A DNA stretch of 64,000 nucleotides from Epiperipatus broadwayi (taxonomy: Eukaryota > Onychophora > Udeonychophora > Euonychophora > Peripatidae): positions 30,141,725 through 30,205,724 of the forward strand of contig JAQFVV010000002.1 of NCBI GenBank assembly GCA_028023455.1, given 5' to 3'. Position 1 is the first letter of the stretch. Each line of letters begins with the position of its first letter. The notes beneath the pieces are model-generated. The model was not told the DNA's origin. It saw only the letters and a program-made list of their open reading frames with translations, and did not search any database. Of this stretch, positions 22,975 through 34,309 are shown piece by piece. The position numbers were made by a program, and so were the translations under genes.

Positions 22975-23400
22975 TCATTAAATAGTGAATGTATAGAAAA
23001 TGTTAAACTTTTCAAATACAAACTTATTAGTAATAACACACAAATAGGCAATATAAGTTAGTAATTACACAATGTTTCGAGTAATAGTATTCTCCTTTCT
23101 TCTTCAGGTTTTGCTTGCCTGACCAGTTACAATTTTAACATAGGATCTTTAGATTCTCGAATATCGAATAGCTTAGTTTGTTAGGACGTGTTAAAATTCT
23201 ATATTCAAGAATCTAAACGTGTAAATTCGACTCTTATGCTAAAATTGTCTCTAGTCAGGCCAGCAAAACCTGAAGAAAAATGGAGAAAAATACTATTCGA
23301 TGCATGTAATTACTAACCTGTGTTGTCTATTTGTATGTTATTACTGACAAATTGTTTGTATTTGAAAAGTTTGAATAAAGTTTAAAAAAATTTCCATACA
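22975..23400. mobile_element. Family D inverted pair (tRNA-like head plus hammerhead-like core, twice)
   Basis: Two family D copies point at each other around 23190. The minus-strand copy has the core at 23064-23110 (CTGAAGA, AG-rich stem region, ACTC, GAAAC, and downstream GTA). The plus-strand copy has CTGAAGA at 23270 but GATGC in place of GAAAC. Both keep degraded tRNA-like sequence toward the centre (for example AATTCGACTCTTATGC) and the same AT-rich 3' tail as the 6.1 kb copy. Confidence 0.6.
23064..23110 (-). ncRNA. Hammerhead-like core, family D
   Basis: Minus strand: CTGAAGA (23107-23101), a degenerate stem-loop of about 22 bases, GAAAC (23078-23074), then ATTGTGTA, which allows AC to pair with the last GT ahead of A. 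Stem II pairing is poor. Confidence 0.35.
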
Positions 23401-24363
23401 TTCAATATTTAATGATACATTTCTATGGCACTAAGTCAGAGACCAAAAATATGATGGAAATAGGTTTGAAAAATAAAGATAGGAAAAACATTTGGATGGG
23501 GAATATTGAACCATATATAATAATTGGAATAAAATATGAAAATTGTAAAAAAAAAAAAGATTTTTTTTTTTTTTGATTTTGCAGAAAATTATGCTTTTTT
23601 AAAATTTTTATAAAGCGCCATATATTTTTTTTATTGTAATAAGAGTTCTTCAAGGTTTGGGGTGATGTTGCACAGTGCTATTTGCATCTTTGAATATCTC
23701 AGATATGACACAACTACTGATTCTTTTATTTAAGAAGAAACATATCTAATATTGGAATCAATATCAGATTTAATTTAAAGAAGAAATATACTATTTTTCA
23801 GATGAGTATCTTTATATAATTTAAAAACAAATATTTCTCAAATATATTTCAGCATGTGACTTTAGAATCAAGGGCATTATATGTGGTGGTTTTGGGGAAA
23901 TCATGAAAAGACTCAATGCAAAGACAAGTCTCCAGCAACTTTATGAAGAGCAAATTGTGACACTTTTTATATTTACTCCATGGAATTTTTTTGCTGCAAT
24001 AAAAAACAGCATATACCAAAAAGAAAAATTGCTTGAAAAGCATTTTTAGATACAAATTGAATATCAGATATTCAAAAATTCCACCATTTTCTTTCTGTAT
24101 CAGATAAAAAGATAAAGGCATTTTCAAAGAGTGAAATATCTTAAAGTTTTGAAACAAATTCTTATACTGATAGATGTAAAAGGATATATCATTAGTGGCT
24201 TGAGTGATTTTGGTTAAAAATAAGACAATCGACCTGATGCAGATGCAATTCATATATCCCAAATTTTACCTTGATGAATACCGCATGTCCTACTTTTCAC
24301 ACTTATTATCTCTTCAAAGAAGAAATGAATGCAGTAGTTATATATAGTTTGTAAAACAATAAC
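23401..24363. other. No supported gene
   Basis: AT-rich. A 137-codon minus-strand frame (23849-24262) has no domain I recognise and a composition like random AT-rich DNA. It is not annotated as a gene. Confidence 0.4.
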
Positions 24364-24720
24364 AAAAATTTTCTCCACTACAGTGCCATCTAGTGCAAGC
24401 TCCTAGTAATCAATTGATTCTAGATTGCGCATCATAATCCCTAACCACTACTTTTCTAGCAATATTTTCAGATTAGTTTCTAGCTGATGTTTTTTATCAG
24501 TGAAATGCCTTGGATCTGGGAGCAGTGTACTTAGATATTTTGATCTAATGCCCCCTTCAGCACTTATTTTTACCCTTTTGCTTAACTATGAAGCTATTAG
24601 CCTAAACTGAAAATATAATAATGTTTTCAATCCAAGCTAATTTGCCTGTATAGTCATACAGATCTGAATCCAGTTCATTATCTATATATTTTGGTGTACT
24701 TCATTTTTTATTAACCATAG
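24364..24720 (-). repeat. Family G unit, diverged copy 1
   Basis: Minus-strand relative of the 35.6-38.4 kb units: shared pieces include AGTAATCAATTGATTC-, TCAGTGAAATGCCTTGGATCT- and CATTTTGG-like segments. Its hammerhead-like core is degraded (CTGATAA). It appears older than the other copies. Confidence 0.55.
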
Positions 24721-24765
24721 TCATCTTGATTCTCTGTTTAGTATTATTATTGAACCACTAAAATG

Positions 24766-24890
24766 TCACATGTTTTCTGCTTAAACAAGCTATTAAAACA
24801 GTAGCATTCCCCCCCCCCCCCCCATAATACTGTCACTATGACATATTGTGCAGAAAAAAATTGCTAGTGTTTTAATAGCTTGTGTAAGCA
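24766..24890. repeat. Short inverted repeat around a poly-C tract
   Basis: GCTTAAACAAGCTATTAAAA on the left matches in reverse complement TTTTAATAGCTTGTGTAAGC on the right, with a C run at 24810-24823 between them. The arm resembles the family G terminal segment (AAGCAAGCATAAG), suggesting a reduced G fold-back. Confidence 0.5.
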
Positions 24891-25195
24891 TAAAGGATAT
24901 TTTAAACAGGAGTGAACTAGAAAGAAATTAAAGCTATTAAGCAAATGTTATATTGCAATAATTTCTGTTGCCCCCATTTAACTTATTTAGTTTATTTTCC
25001 CCATCAATGTATAATTGCACTGTTATTATTTATTTTAAAACAGGAGTAGTCTTTTAAAATAATTGAAAATTTGGATCAAAAATTTAAATTATTAGTTCAA
25101 ATGTTTGATTTTTTTTATTTGTATAATATTTTTTAAAAATACAGGGTCATTGTTATATTTTTGAGTGTTTTTGTTTTAAATATAAAGTTGTGAGA

Positions 25196-25300
25196 AATTT
25201 TTTTTTCTTCCATATGTCATAGCATTGGCCGGGACGTGAACCCACAACCGTCTGCAACCAACTACTTGCTTGCAAGGCAGCTGCGATGACATCTCGGCTA
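25196..25300 (-). mobile_element. tRNA-derived SINE, copy 2
   Basis: On the minus strand: A-box-like TAGCCGAGATG, anticodon-like arm CTGC-CTTGCAA-GCAAG, B-box-like GGTTCACGTCCC, and end TGCTATGAC. Plus-strand T runs lie at its 3' side. No clear TSD was found. Confidence 0.7.
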
Positions 25301-26769
25301 AATTTTAATAAATGATCTTGAAATTAAAAACTGAAAGAAAACTAAATATGTTATATATCATAGATCATTATAATGCCTAAAAATTAGTTATAAGTCCTTT
25401 TTGTAGTGTTGTAACTTAATTCTGGCTTGAATAATCATTCATTGTGAAATTGTATATGAGTACAAAATTGTGATTTTCTGGAGATTTCAAATGACCATAA
25501 TTTCAAAACTATACGAGGCTAAAATTTTGAACTTTGAATTTTTTTTAAAATTATCTCTGGTGTTACATTTGATGAGCCACATTTGGGAAAAACATGGAAG
25601 ATAGTCAGGTTTTTTGATTGGATCACGTGACAGGAATGATCTAGTTGTGATTTTAAGAACTAAAGGTTTCTACGTTGATTTTCATCTAAGGAAATGAAAA
25701 AAGGTAATTTAATTAATTAATTTAATAAAAATATCATACCTAGCCTGACTTTTTGGTGTACAAATGTCATTTGACCTGAGTGATTGATATACCATAAATA
25801 ATTACCATAACTATTGACCTACAATATTTCAGATTGAAAAAGTGAATAGTTTTGGAAATGGTTGTTGCTGGTTTAAATTATTTTCTCATTATGACTTTTT
25901 AAAGAATTGATTCTATTAGTTATTATTTTTCTGTATGCATACATAATGCTTTTATATAATGGCATTTCTATTTTCAACTTTTTGCCATTTATCCCTCTCA
26001 CTTTTCATTTTGCGGTTACTATTAATGCATGTCATTAAATATATTTACTTTTAAAAATTTATCCTGTCACTTTTAATCTTCTCTCTTTATATAGTCCCTC
26101 TAATTATTACCTATTTATTTCTAATTTTGCTTACCCAAGTTATTCTTTATGTTCCAAATCTGCAGCTTAAATGCTATTTTTCTCTCATATTTCCATTTCA
26201 CAATTCTGCTTTCTAAAAAACTATTTCAGACAAAATATTTAATCATATAAATGAATAATAAAAACAATATTTTTTCAATGTTTCTCTTTTTGTTGTTCAA
26301 GTGGTATTGAGTTGTTCAAATGGATTATATTAAATATATATAGAGTATTAATTATATATGTTTTTATTTAAATAATCTAATATTAGTTTCATAGAAGGTC
26401 ACTTGACATTTGAACAGCAGAAGTGACAGGGTTGATTTTTTTATTCAGAACCCTCCAGCTCTTAAATATGTCACTAATACTGGATAGAGTCACATAGAGC
26501 ATTTTTTAATAATGTCAAATTTTAATTAGTGTTTTTGATTAATCAATACCTTTATGTTTATTTGTGCATAAAAACAAGATAGCACAAACATTTAAAAGAG
26601 GGCTAGCATTTTTTTTTAATTATAAAATAACAATGATGGTACATTAAAAGTTTAATTTTAAACAATATATCCAAGTCATTAAATGAAAAGAAATTCAGAT
26701 TAAAATTAGAAAAAAAAAATTATAGTATTAAAAGTATTCATTTATATTTTAATTGGATTCAATATTTCA
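25301..26769. other. No gene seen
   Basis: AT-rich DNA; nothing recognised on either strand. Confidence 0.45.
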
Positions 26770-26905
26770 TCAAAGCAGAGACTACTATAAATAGTCAATA
26801 AAAAATAAAAGTCATATATCACGTGAACCCATTTCTTTGTGATATATGACTCTTTTTTTAAATTTTTTATTGTCTATTTATAGTCTTTGCTTTAAGTCTT
26901 AAGTG
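26770..26905. repeat. Short inverted repeat made of the E/F terminal block
   Basis: AGTCATATATCACGTGA on the left and TGATATATGACTC on the right are arms of an inverted repeat of roughly 55 bp each. This block is the common end of families E and F (7.03, 39.19, 43.07 and 53.68 kb). Confidence 0.65.
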
Positions 26906-26962
26906 ATGTTATATTGCTAAGACTACTAATATATGGTTTGGCTGAAGATTTCTCAGCCCCAT

Positions 26963-27279
26963 ATAGCTATTTGAAATAATTGAGAGAGTGCAAATTAAAT
27001 CGAAAGATTTCACGCTGTATGTTCATAATTTGAACTCAGTGAGTTAAGTGCGAAGATATTTAAGATTCACGCTTTCACATATAAGTACTTTGGACTGGCT
27101 TGGATATATATAAAGACAAGTAAAGAAGAGAGTGGAACCGCTCTTTTCTTATTAAATTCTCTGTCCCAGTGCTTAAGATTTGATTGGCTAGTTGTAGTCA
27201 TAAGCGCTTGAGAAATTTGCACTCTGTCAATTATTTCAATATCGACTGCGCTTTAAATATTATTTACATAGCTATTTGA
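26963..27279 (+). repeat. Family H element, copy 2, 12-bp TSD
   Basis: The insert 26975-27267 is flanked by exact ATAGCTATTTGA (26963-26974, 27268-27279). Terminal sequences AATAATTGAGAGAGTGCAAA and TTTGCACTCTGTCAATTATT form inverted ends. A TATA-like TATATATAAAG lies near 27107 at the same relative place as in the 62.4 kb copy. No protein frame, tRNA-like box or hammerhead core was seen. Confidence 0.7.
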
Positions 27280-27406
27280 GTTAGATAGCTGGGTTTGAAG
27301 ACATTTAAATGTCTGAAAATTTCAGATTTTACTCAATAGTTAACCCTTAGATAATACTGGCTTTGGGTTGGTATTTTTAGATCTAGTGTCTGAAACTATG
27401 CTAGCG

Positions 27407-27448
27407 CCTCTCTGATGAATGTCAAAGCATGAAACCATTGATCAGGGG
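27407..27448 (+). ncRNA. Hammerhead-like core, family E copy 2
   Basis: CCTCT, CTGATGA (27412-27418), ATGT, loop CAAA... GCAT, GAAAC (27431-27435), CATTGATC, AGGGG. Stem I pairs with one G-U. Stem II has A-T and T-A in place of the G-C and T-A of the 7.07 kb copy, with a terminal T-G wobble, so the helix is kept despite base changes. The GTC triplet has become ATC, so stem III is weakened. Confidence 0.6.
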
Positions 27449-27550
27449 ATTGGTTGTGGTTTCTATAAAGATATTGTAAATGCTTTCTCTTGGTTAGCAT
27501 TTATCACAAAACTTGTTGAGCAATTAGCAAAGCTCTTTGTTTACAGATCA

Positions 27551-28400
27551 GAAACTACTGCCTTGATTCCAGGATACATATTAATGTGAAGTAGAAAACT
27601 ATATGTATCAGTATATTGTTAAAAGTTTTTGTTTTTGGTAATTGTTGGTCTCTTGCAATAATCACTTAAATTGAAATTCTATAAAGAATGCTGAAATAAA
27701 TTTCAATATTTTTTTAAATTACTAAAAGAATTGGATGTAAAGTGAATAATTTAATAATATATTCACATTCTCATTCCAAGACACTTAAGATTGGCCTACA
27801 TAAGTGCATTTAGATTTGAAAATAAGACATTCTTATTTTCTTAAAATATTTTATCTCGTGAATGGAACAAGAGTATCCTTGCATTTAACATCAGTGATTT
27901 AATAATATTATAGTATGGCACAAGTGAGGAGGGATTATTATCTTCTAAATAGAATTATATTTTTAATATAAAAAAAGAATCAGTTAGTACGTGTGTCACC
28001 TTTTGAAAAATAGATTTTATTACTTTAATAGCTTGGAAAAAATACCCATCATGCAATAGATCTTCAGTGATGATTTTGCCATGATTTTCTACCAATACAT
28101 GACAAGTTTGTTATATCTTCTGATAAGGATTTACTTTGTAGAATAATGCTTATAAATTTTGCATATGGTTTGTTGTATAATTAATACTATAATAATTTAA
28201 CAACAAAAAAACAGATATTTTATTAAATCACAAATTAAACCTATTGTAGAGAAATGACCGTTGACTCTTGAATTTTTTGCATTTTTACATGCCCTTAACG
28301 TTTACATTACTAAAATACACTGCAAGTATCTATTTTTTATTTGAACTATTTAATATGTTATTAATCTTATATCTTCTTCTTTACTTTTTTTGCATTTCTC
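27551..28400. other. No gene seen
   Basis: AT-rich DNA. No coding or repeat signal recognised. Confidence 0.45.
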
Positions 28401-28490
28401 TTCATATATTCATATACATTAAAATTTTTTTTATCATCTCCTCTTATACACTTTAATGCAATCTTTTTTTTATAACTCTTCCTTTATTTT

Positions 28491-28528
28491 GCTTACAGTT
28501 TCAATTGTCCGGCAGTCTTCATCAGAGC
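28491..28528 (-). ncRNA. Hammerhead-like core, family B copy 3, left arm
   Basis: Minus strand: GCT, CTGATGA, A, GACTG, loop CCGGA, CAATT, GAAAC, T, GTA, AGC. Core boxes and GTA are intact, but two substitutions in the 3' strand of stem II (CAATT for CAGTC) weaken it. Confidence 0.45.
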
Positions 28529-28582
28529 TACAACATTTAAACAAATAATAATAATGGTTATATGATTATGTGTTTAAAAGTA

Positions 28583-28620
28583 GCTCTGATGAAGACTGCA
28601 GGACAGTCGAAACTGTAAGC
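28583..28620 (+). ncRNA. Hammerhead-like core, family B copy 3, right arm
   Basis: GCT, CTGATGA (28586-28592), A, GACTG, loop CAGGA, CAGTC, GAAAC (28609-28613), T, GTA, AGC. Stem II is perfect, and GCT/AGC gives 3 bp of stem I. This is the most intact family B core. The single A between CTGATGA and stem II departs from the standard core. Confidence 0.58.
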
Positions 28621-28702
28621 AAAATAAAGGAGTTATATAAAAAAGATTCCATTAAAGTGTATAAGAAGAGATAATTTTTTTTAATATATATGAATAATAT
28701 GT

Positions 28703-31382
28703 TATTAAATCAAAAGTAAATAAATTTGATACTTTCCTTTAATTTTAAGAAAAATGTTTATATTAGAAATATTTAAAAAAACAAAATAACCACAATATTA
28801 CATATTGTATGTAATCTTATCCCAAATATTAAACTATCATTGATTATAGGCATACTATATACAGGAAAATGCATAAATAGGTATAAAGTATTTATTTTAT
28901 TTTATTTTTCAAATCATTAAGTATGGCTGGAAATTTAACAGATGAACAATGAAACTGGATAATCAAACAATATTGGGAAAAAGAGACTGCTAAACAGATC
29001 TAGAAGAAATGGGAAAAAGAATTTGCAACACTACCACCATCTAGGTTAAACATTTATTTATTATTTCAACTCTATATCTACTTATGCACCCCATCCATAT
29101 ATTATTTAATCAGAATTAAACTAAAGTTAAATTTCATTGTAATTCAGTGATTGTGTAAAATGTCTGCCAATTAATTATGCATGGAAAACAAAACTCACCT
29201 TTTTTTAAAATCATTTATTGGTTTTTGCATGTACAAAATAATATCTTATAACATTGATTATTGTTGCAGTTATTAGTTTGTAATGCACCCAGGTAACCAA
29301 CTTTCAATATTGACTTCATTTTTGCATTAACAAAGTTTTGCATCAGATTTGATATTATATATTACACTTTTGCACTTGAAATAATGTGGAATAATTGGTT
29401 CACCAATATTTCACTATTTCTTTTTGTTTTATTTTCTGCATAGTCATTATCAGAATATTCTGTATCTTCAGAATCATTTGGAGACAATTTAATTTTTTGA
29501 TCTCTGTTCTCTTAAGATACTACATTATTGTTACTCAAAATAAGTTTTGTTGGGCTGAATTCTGTTTGAAAAGTATAACAAAATGCTATTTCTTTAGTGA
29601 ATTTTTTTTTTAACTTACCAGTTTTAAATTTGCTTTATTTCGGGATGCTTATTAAGTTTGTGAAGATAATTTTGAATTTTTCAAATATGTTATTCAATGT
29701 ATTGAATAAGTCTTATTCATTTATGATTATGGTCTGTTTGCACTCAAATAAATATATTTTTTTATTCTTACAGCTTTCTATTAATCTATCGCTTTTTGAA
29801 AATATAATTATATAATATTGCTAGTTAAGTTCTTTTATTTTTATGGTGTCAGTAAACTTTTTTTGTTTTAAGAAAGACTTGTTTATAATAATATTGAACT
29901 CTATTCAGTCGTTTATAATAATATTGAACTCTATTCAGTTTAAAATCTTTACAGGAGTATATCTTATGGAAATCTTTATACATTTCTAAACAATTTGTTT
30001 TCTCACAAAAATGTTTTGACATCAAAGTTCACAAAAGAATAATCTTTGTAACATTGAATTGCTAATTAATTATTACTTTAACTGATAGAGAACAAGACTA
30101 AAATTGTTTTTGTGAATAATTACCTACACAGTCTTAATTTTATGAGTTTTATTGACTTCTGTGTTCTACACATTGTTTTCTCATTAATTGCTGTTTTTAC
30201 ATGTTTTTATTTTTTTTAAATTTGAAAATTTTGCTGGGGTTAATATTATATATAAATATAATGGACAATAAAGTGAAGAAGGAAGATCTTCATGGTCTCA
30301 CTCTGAAATGCTTTAGATTGGCCTATATAATTGAATTTAGGTACAAAGATAAGATTACCATTCTTATCTTTTTAAAATCTCTATCTTGCACTTTGGTTTA
30401 TATGTTTCCTGCATATATACAGTGCTCATCACTTAAGAATTTTGTTATTACTATTTCTTCACAAGATATCATATATTCATAGAATTTTCTTTCCCTGGAT
30501 ATTATTAATATATTGTTTATACATATTTCAGTTTTCATTTTCATCTTCTCTTTTGACTGTAGACTTTTTTCAGATTTCTTTCAATTCCTTCATTGTTAGA
30601 GCATGTTATTATTTGTAGAACTTTTCTGAACGTAACATATTTTGATGAAAGTATTTTCTTTAAATTAATCCATAGTTTTTTTGTTTGTAATAGTTGAAAC
30701 CATAATCTATAAAGATGTTATTTTTTATCTAGGTTCATCTAATTTCTTCATTAGTTTAATTATACAAACGTCATTGTTACATTGAAATATCTGCAAAAAT
30801 GTGGTGATTTGTTTTAGACATTTTATGCATAAATTCTTATTTCATTTTTTTTTAAATTTTAATATTCAAATGTAGTGTAGATAAGACCAGAGATCCCAAA
30901 CATTCTCTATGATTTTTTTTTTTTTTTTTGCAAATTTTGGATTTAATTGTCTTCTATTTTTGTTGCAAAGATTTTTTAATTTTTATATAACTTCACTTTT
31001 TGATTTCAACAAAAATACCATTATAAAATGTGCAAATTTGTCAAGAACTTAAAATGACTGCACTTTTCCCATGATATTTATTGACCCCACATGCACATAT
31101 GCAATTTATAGTAATACAGGTTTTTGGGTTCTTTCCTTATTAAATGGATGCTTTATTTGGGGTTTTTTTAAAATATAAACCTTGTAAATCATCCAACTTT
31201 TTATAACTTATTTTTATTTATTGTTTCATCTACTGTCCAATTTCTTCATTTCAAATATATCTAAATGTTTCAGCTTACATTACCAAACATATTTATGTAT
31301 TCATCTTTCACAATCAAGGAATTTCATTGTTTACAATTATATTCACTTTTTACAAAGCTTTTTGTTTAGTTCAATTATTTGA
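28703..31382. other. AT-rich stretch, no supported gene
   Basis: Several 70-95 codon frames (for example 29395-29613 and 30201-30482) are Phe/Ile/Leu/Lys/Asn-rich and show no domain, so I leave them out. One tandem duplication lies inside at 29881-29940. Confidence 0.45.
29881..29940. repeat. Tandem duplication, 30-bp period, two copies
   Basis: Bases 29881-29910 are repeated at 29911-29940 with one difference at the final base. Unit begins GTTTATAATAATATTGAAC. Confidence 0.9.
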
Positions 31383-31720
31383 CAGTTTCAACTGTCTAGA
31401 AGCCTTCTTCGGAGTTGTAAAATACAATTTCATTATATTACTTTTTGAACTCAGATTTTCAAGCACCCTTCAACTATCCACACTATCTCATACAACTGAT
31501 ACACATGACCACACACATGTAGAAAAGATAAATAATCACCAATATAAGTATTTCATGCTAAACCAGCACTCATCAATTGGTCCAGATTATTATCTCCCAC
31601 ACATATATATAATCAGTGCTCAGTTTATATTAAGATAGCGAATCTTCATACCTTAATGGACAGGCTTCAATCTACTCCAACTTTCCAGCCATCCATAGTT
31701 GAAGGGTGTTTGAAAATCTG
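31383..31720. repeat. Family A copy 5 next to a degenerate family B core
   Basis: At 31383-31420 the minus strand reads CCGAAGA, A, GGCTTCTAGACAGTT, GAAAC, T, GTC: C-T-G-A is changed to C-C-G-A. Family A follows from about 31450, with GATAAATAATCACCAATATA and AATCAGTGCTCAG. A B-type core beside an A body is also seen at 37.05 kb. Confidence 0.6.
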
Positions 31721-32046
31721 TGTTCAAGTCCTCTATACTTACAATTAAGCTCCCAGGTTTGTGAAAAGTGCCTGGTTTTCAAATATTTATATTACTTTTT
31801 GTTTGTTTAAACATGTATATAATAATTATATTCTGATATACACACATATTCTGATATACACACACATTTTCTATTATACATTTTGTTATTTTTGATATAT
31901 TTCCTTTTTTAAAATTATTTAATATGCATACAGACATTTATTATACTATATATTACATATATCTATATAAATACAATTTGTACATCTTACTTCAAACATA
32001 AAAAGCAAAAAAAAAAATACTTGTGTATATAAACATACACTCACAA

Positions 32047-32085
32047 TCTGACATTTTGCCTGTCCTGCAATCTTCTTCAAAGCTG
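32047..32085 (-). ncRNA. Degenerate hammerhead-like core at PLE left end
   Basis: Minus strand: TTGAAGA, A, GATTG, loop CAGGA, CAGGC, AAAAT, GTC. C3 and G12 of the core are changed. The relation to family B is clear from the stem and loop. Its partner in the right arm (near 35080) keeps only GGGCAATC followed by GAAAC. Confidence 0.4.
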
Positions 32086-32337
32086 TCATATAATGATAAG
32101 TAAAATAAATAAGTATATAAATAATATAATAAAAATGTATTCAATAAAATTTAAAAAATACAGAAAAATAATACAAAGTATAATAAAATATAACAAAACA
32201 TAATATAACTAAAATTAATTAAATATGATAAAATGGAATTAAAACCAAATAAAATAAAATAATCCAGATAATATAAAATAAAATATAAATTGCAATATAA
32301 AATTAATATAGATTATCCATGTATATTGCTGTCTGTA

Positions 32338-32602
32338 TATATATATCCCCCCAAAAATTAACAGACTGAAGTGGAGTTGGGCTGGACATATTGCTGGAAG
32401 AGATGATAATAGATGGACAGTTGAAGGCTTAAACTGGATTCCAAAAGACCCAGAAAGAGACCACATGTGAGATGGATGGATGAAATAAGAAAATGTGCAA
32501 GGGTGATGTGGAGAAGTTAAAGGTCGAAGATGGATTGAACTCAGAGAGACCTTCATCCTGCAGTGGATTGATAATGGTTGTTGATGATAATGATATATAT
32601 CC
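32338..32602 (+). pseudogene. 5'-truncated LINE tail in the PLE left arm
   Basis: The frames spell the C-terminal tail of a non-LTR reverse transcriptase: AGHIAGRDDNRWT, a W-I-P-K-D-P-E-R-D-H piece, RWMDEIRKCARVMWR, and ETFILQWIDNG, with frame breaks. The end runs into GTTGATGATAATG, the short GAT-rich tail typical of RTE-type elements. ATATATATCC precedes and follows it (TSD of about 10 bp). The right arm (34690-34740) is continuous at this place. Confidence 0.7.
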
Positions 32603-32664
32603 ACAAATGATCATTAATTTAAATACATTTTTTTTTTCATTCTTTATAAATTAAAACTACTTAT

Positions 32665-32920
32665 GATTTTGTCTTTATATATTGCTTATAACACTTCTTT
32701 CATGTAAACTTTAATTAAAGTAGAGAAGAAGCATAGAGATACTCTGATGAAGACTGCTGGACAGTCGAAACTGTAAGGAAAATAAAGAAGTTTTTAAGAA
32801 AATTTGTTTGCATTGAAATGTACGTGAAAGAAGTGTTATAAGCAGTATATATATATGTGAATATATGAAGATATGCAAAGAAAGTGAAAGAGAAGAATAA
32901 GAGATTTTGTCTATATATTT
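32665..32920. mobile_element. Family B fold-back unit in the PLE left arm, about 16-bp TSD
   Basis: The insert lies between GATTTTGTCTTTATAT (32665-32680) and GATTTTGTCTATATAT (32903-32918), which differ at one base. It carries one plus-strand core (32741-32780), a truncated inverted 5' end (GCTTATAACACTTCTTTCA against TGAAAGAAGTGTTATAAGC), and the same 3' end GAAGATATGCAAAGAAAGT as the unit at 21.1 kb. The opposite PLE arm at 34509-34555 shows the site without the insertion. Confidence 0.75.
32741..32780 (+). ncRNA. Hammerhead-like core, family B, PLE-arm insertion
   Basis: ACT, CTGATGA (32744-32750), A, GACTG, loop CTGGA, CAGTC, GAAAC (32767-32771), T, GTA, AGG. Both core boxes, a perfect 5-bp stem II and a GTA triplet are present; stem I is only about 2 bp (CT/AG). 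Confidence 0.55.
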
Positions 32921-33059
32921 CTCTGTTCAACATTAATTCATTTACTAAAAATATTCTTTTTAATTTTTAAATCATATATAATTCTTACTATTTCAGTCCT
33001 CTAAAAATTTCCAAAATAATATATATTTTTAAAATGTAGTTCCTACTTCAAAGACAAAT

Positions 33060-33900
33060 AATTTGGTTTATTAATGATATAAATAAAATGGAAAGAAATA
33101 TAAAATTTACGATTGAAAAAAGAAAATAATGGAATTGCATATCTAAATATAATGTTTCAAAAGAAATTGATAGATAAAAAATGATGTATTCAAATAAGTA
33201 TTTATAAGAAAAATAATACTCATAATAACATAAATTGGTTCTCCAACATTGATAGGAAATAGAAAATTAGTTGCATATATTCAAAGATAGAAAACTACAA
33301 TAAAACATTTAATAATTGGAGATTTTAAAAAGTGTAATTTCCCTGTACACACAATTAAGAGAAGTATTGGAAAAAAGAGTATTAGATAAATAAAATTGAA
33401 AAGAATGAAGGAAAGAAGTAATGTAAAGAAATATATATATAGAAATAAAAACAAATAATAGAATTATAGTGAATAAGTTTAATAATTGTAAATAAGCTTA
33501 ATAAGAAATGCAAAAGGATAATATAAAAATAGTTAATAAAAAGAAAGAAAACATTAAACTTATTAGATAATAAATACATAGGATATAATAAAGATAAGGA
33601 ATTAATGAAATATATATATAATAAAATGCAAATAATGTTTAGATAGTGAAATTGAAAACAAATTTGTAGGAGAAACAAAAAATTCTCTAGACATAAGATT
33701 AAAATGACATATGTTAGATAATAAATTACTAATATATATACATATGAATGAAACAGGACACAAACTTACGGAAAATTAAACAAAAATGATGGTATGTACA
33801 GACAATATTAAAGAAAGAAAAATAAAAAAGGTAATCGTAATAAAGAAAATAAAACAAAAATGGAATAGAGATTGTGGGATTAGTATGACATTATCATAAA
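33060..33900 (+). pseudogene. Penelope-like element RT C-terminus and GIY-YIG endonuclease (decayed)
   Basis: Read across frames, the segment gives, in order: INKMERNIKFTIEK and NGIAYLNIM (33070-33150), equal to the 'I-K-F-T-x-E ... L-P-F-L-D-V' region of PLE RTs; TSIYKKNNTHNNINWFSN (about 33197-33250), the 'T-S-V-Y-R-K-x-T-x-T' motif; then FVGETKNSLDIRLK (33663-33703), matching the GIY-YIG signature 'Y-V/I-G-E-T-x-R-x-L-x-x-R'; NETGHKLTEN (about 33750), the conserved H-x-x-x-T-G-H part; and ERKIKK plus NRDCGI toward the end. Stops and frameshifts abound, so it is inactive. Motif order and spacing make a chance match unlikely. Similarity is from memory of the family, not a search. Confidence 0.72.
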
Positions 33901-33917
33901 GTTATTTATTAAAAAAT

Positions 33918-34309
33918 ATATAAAAGGAAATATATAAAGAGAAAAAACTCAAAGAAGTATGGAGAGATGCATGTTGGGAGTAACAAGAAGAGATCGAAAA
34001 CGCAATATATGGGTAAGAGAACAAACAGGTATTACTGGCCTCATTGAAAAAATTAAAAGACTGGATTTGAGCTGGACATATTGCTGGAAGAGATGATAAT
34101 AGATGGACAACTGAAATCTTAAACTGGATTCCAAGAGATTGTAAAAGATCCAGAAAGAGACCAAATGTGAGATGGATGGATGAAATAAGAAAATGTGCAG
34201 GGGTGTTGTGGAGAAGAGAAGCTAAAGATCGAAGGAGATGGATTGAACTTGGAGAGACCTTCATCCTGCAGTGGATTGATAATGGTTGATGATGATATAA
34301 AAAGAAAAT
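33918..34309 (+). pseudogene. 5'-truncated LINE tail within the PLE
   Basis: Starts RCMLGVTRRDRKRN, IWVREQTGITGLIEKIKRL, shifts frame once near 34065, and continues GHIAGRDDNRWT, WIPRDCKRSRKRP, RWMDEIRKCAGVLWRREA, ELGETFILQWIDNG, stop. This is the classical non-LTR RT C-terminal tail. It ends in GGTTGATGATGAT. ATATAAAAGGAAAT before and ATATAAAAAGAAAAT after are a probable TSD with small differences. Confidence 0.75.

Larger units (their letters stand above)
26906..27550 (+). mobile_element. Family E unit, copy 2, interrupted by a family H element
   Basis: The segment from the terminal block to the GAGCAATTAGCAAAGCTC end matches E and F copies, but a 293-bp family H element (26975-27267) interrupts it with a 12-bp TSD. 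The portion 27280-27360 (GGTTTGAAGACATTTAAATG, then CTGAAAATTTCAG) is shared with the family F arm at 45.0 kb, showing that E and F share sequence. The hammerhead core is at 27407-27448. Confidence 0.6.
28401..28702. mobile_element. Family B fold-back unit, copy 3
   Basis: Arms of about 130 bp are inverted around 28550: TTATACACTTTAATG on the left appears as CATTAAAGTGTATAA on the right, and both carry a hammerhead-like core. The arms differ by scattered substitutions. A 62-codon frame over the left arm is a by-product. Confidence 0.75.
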
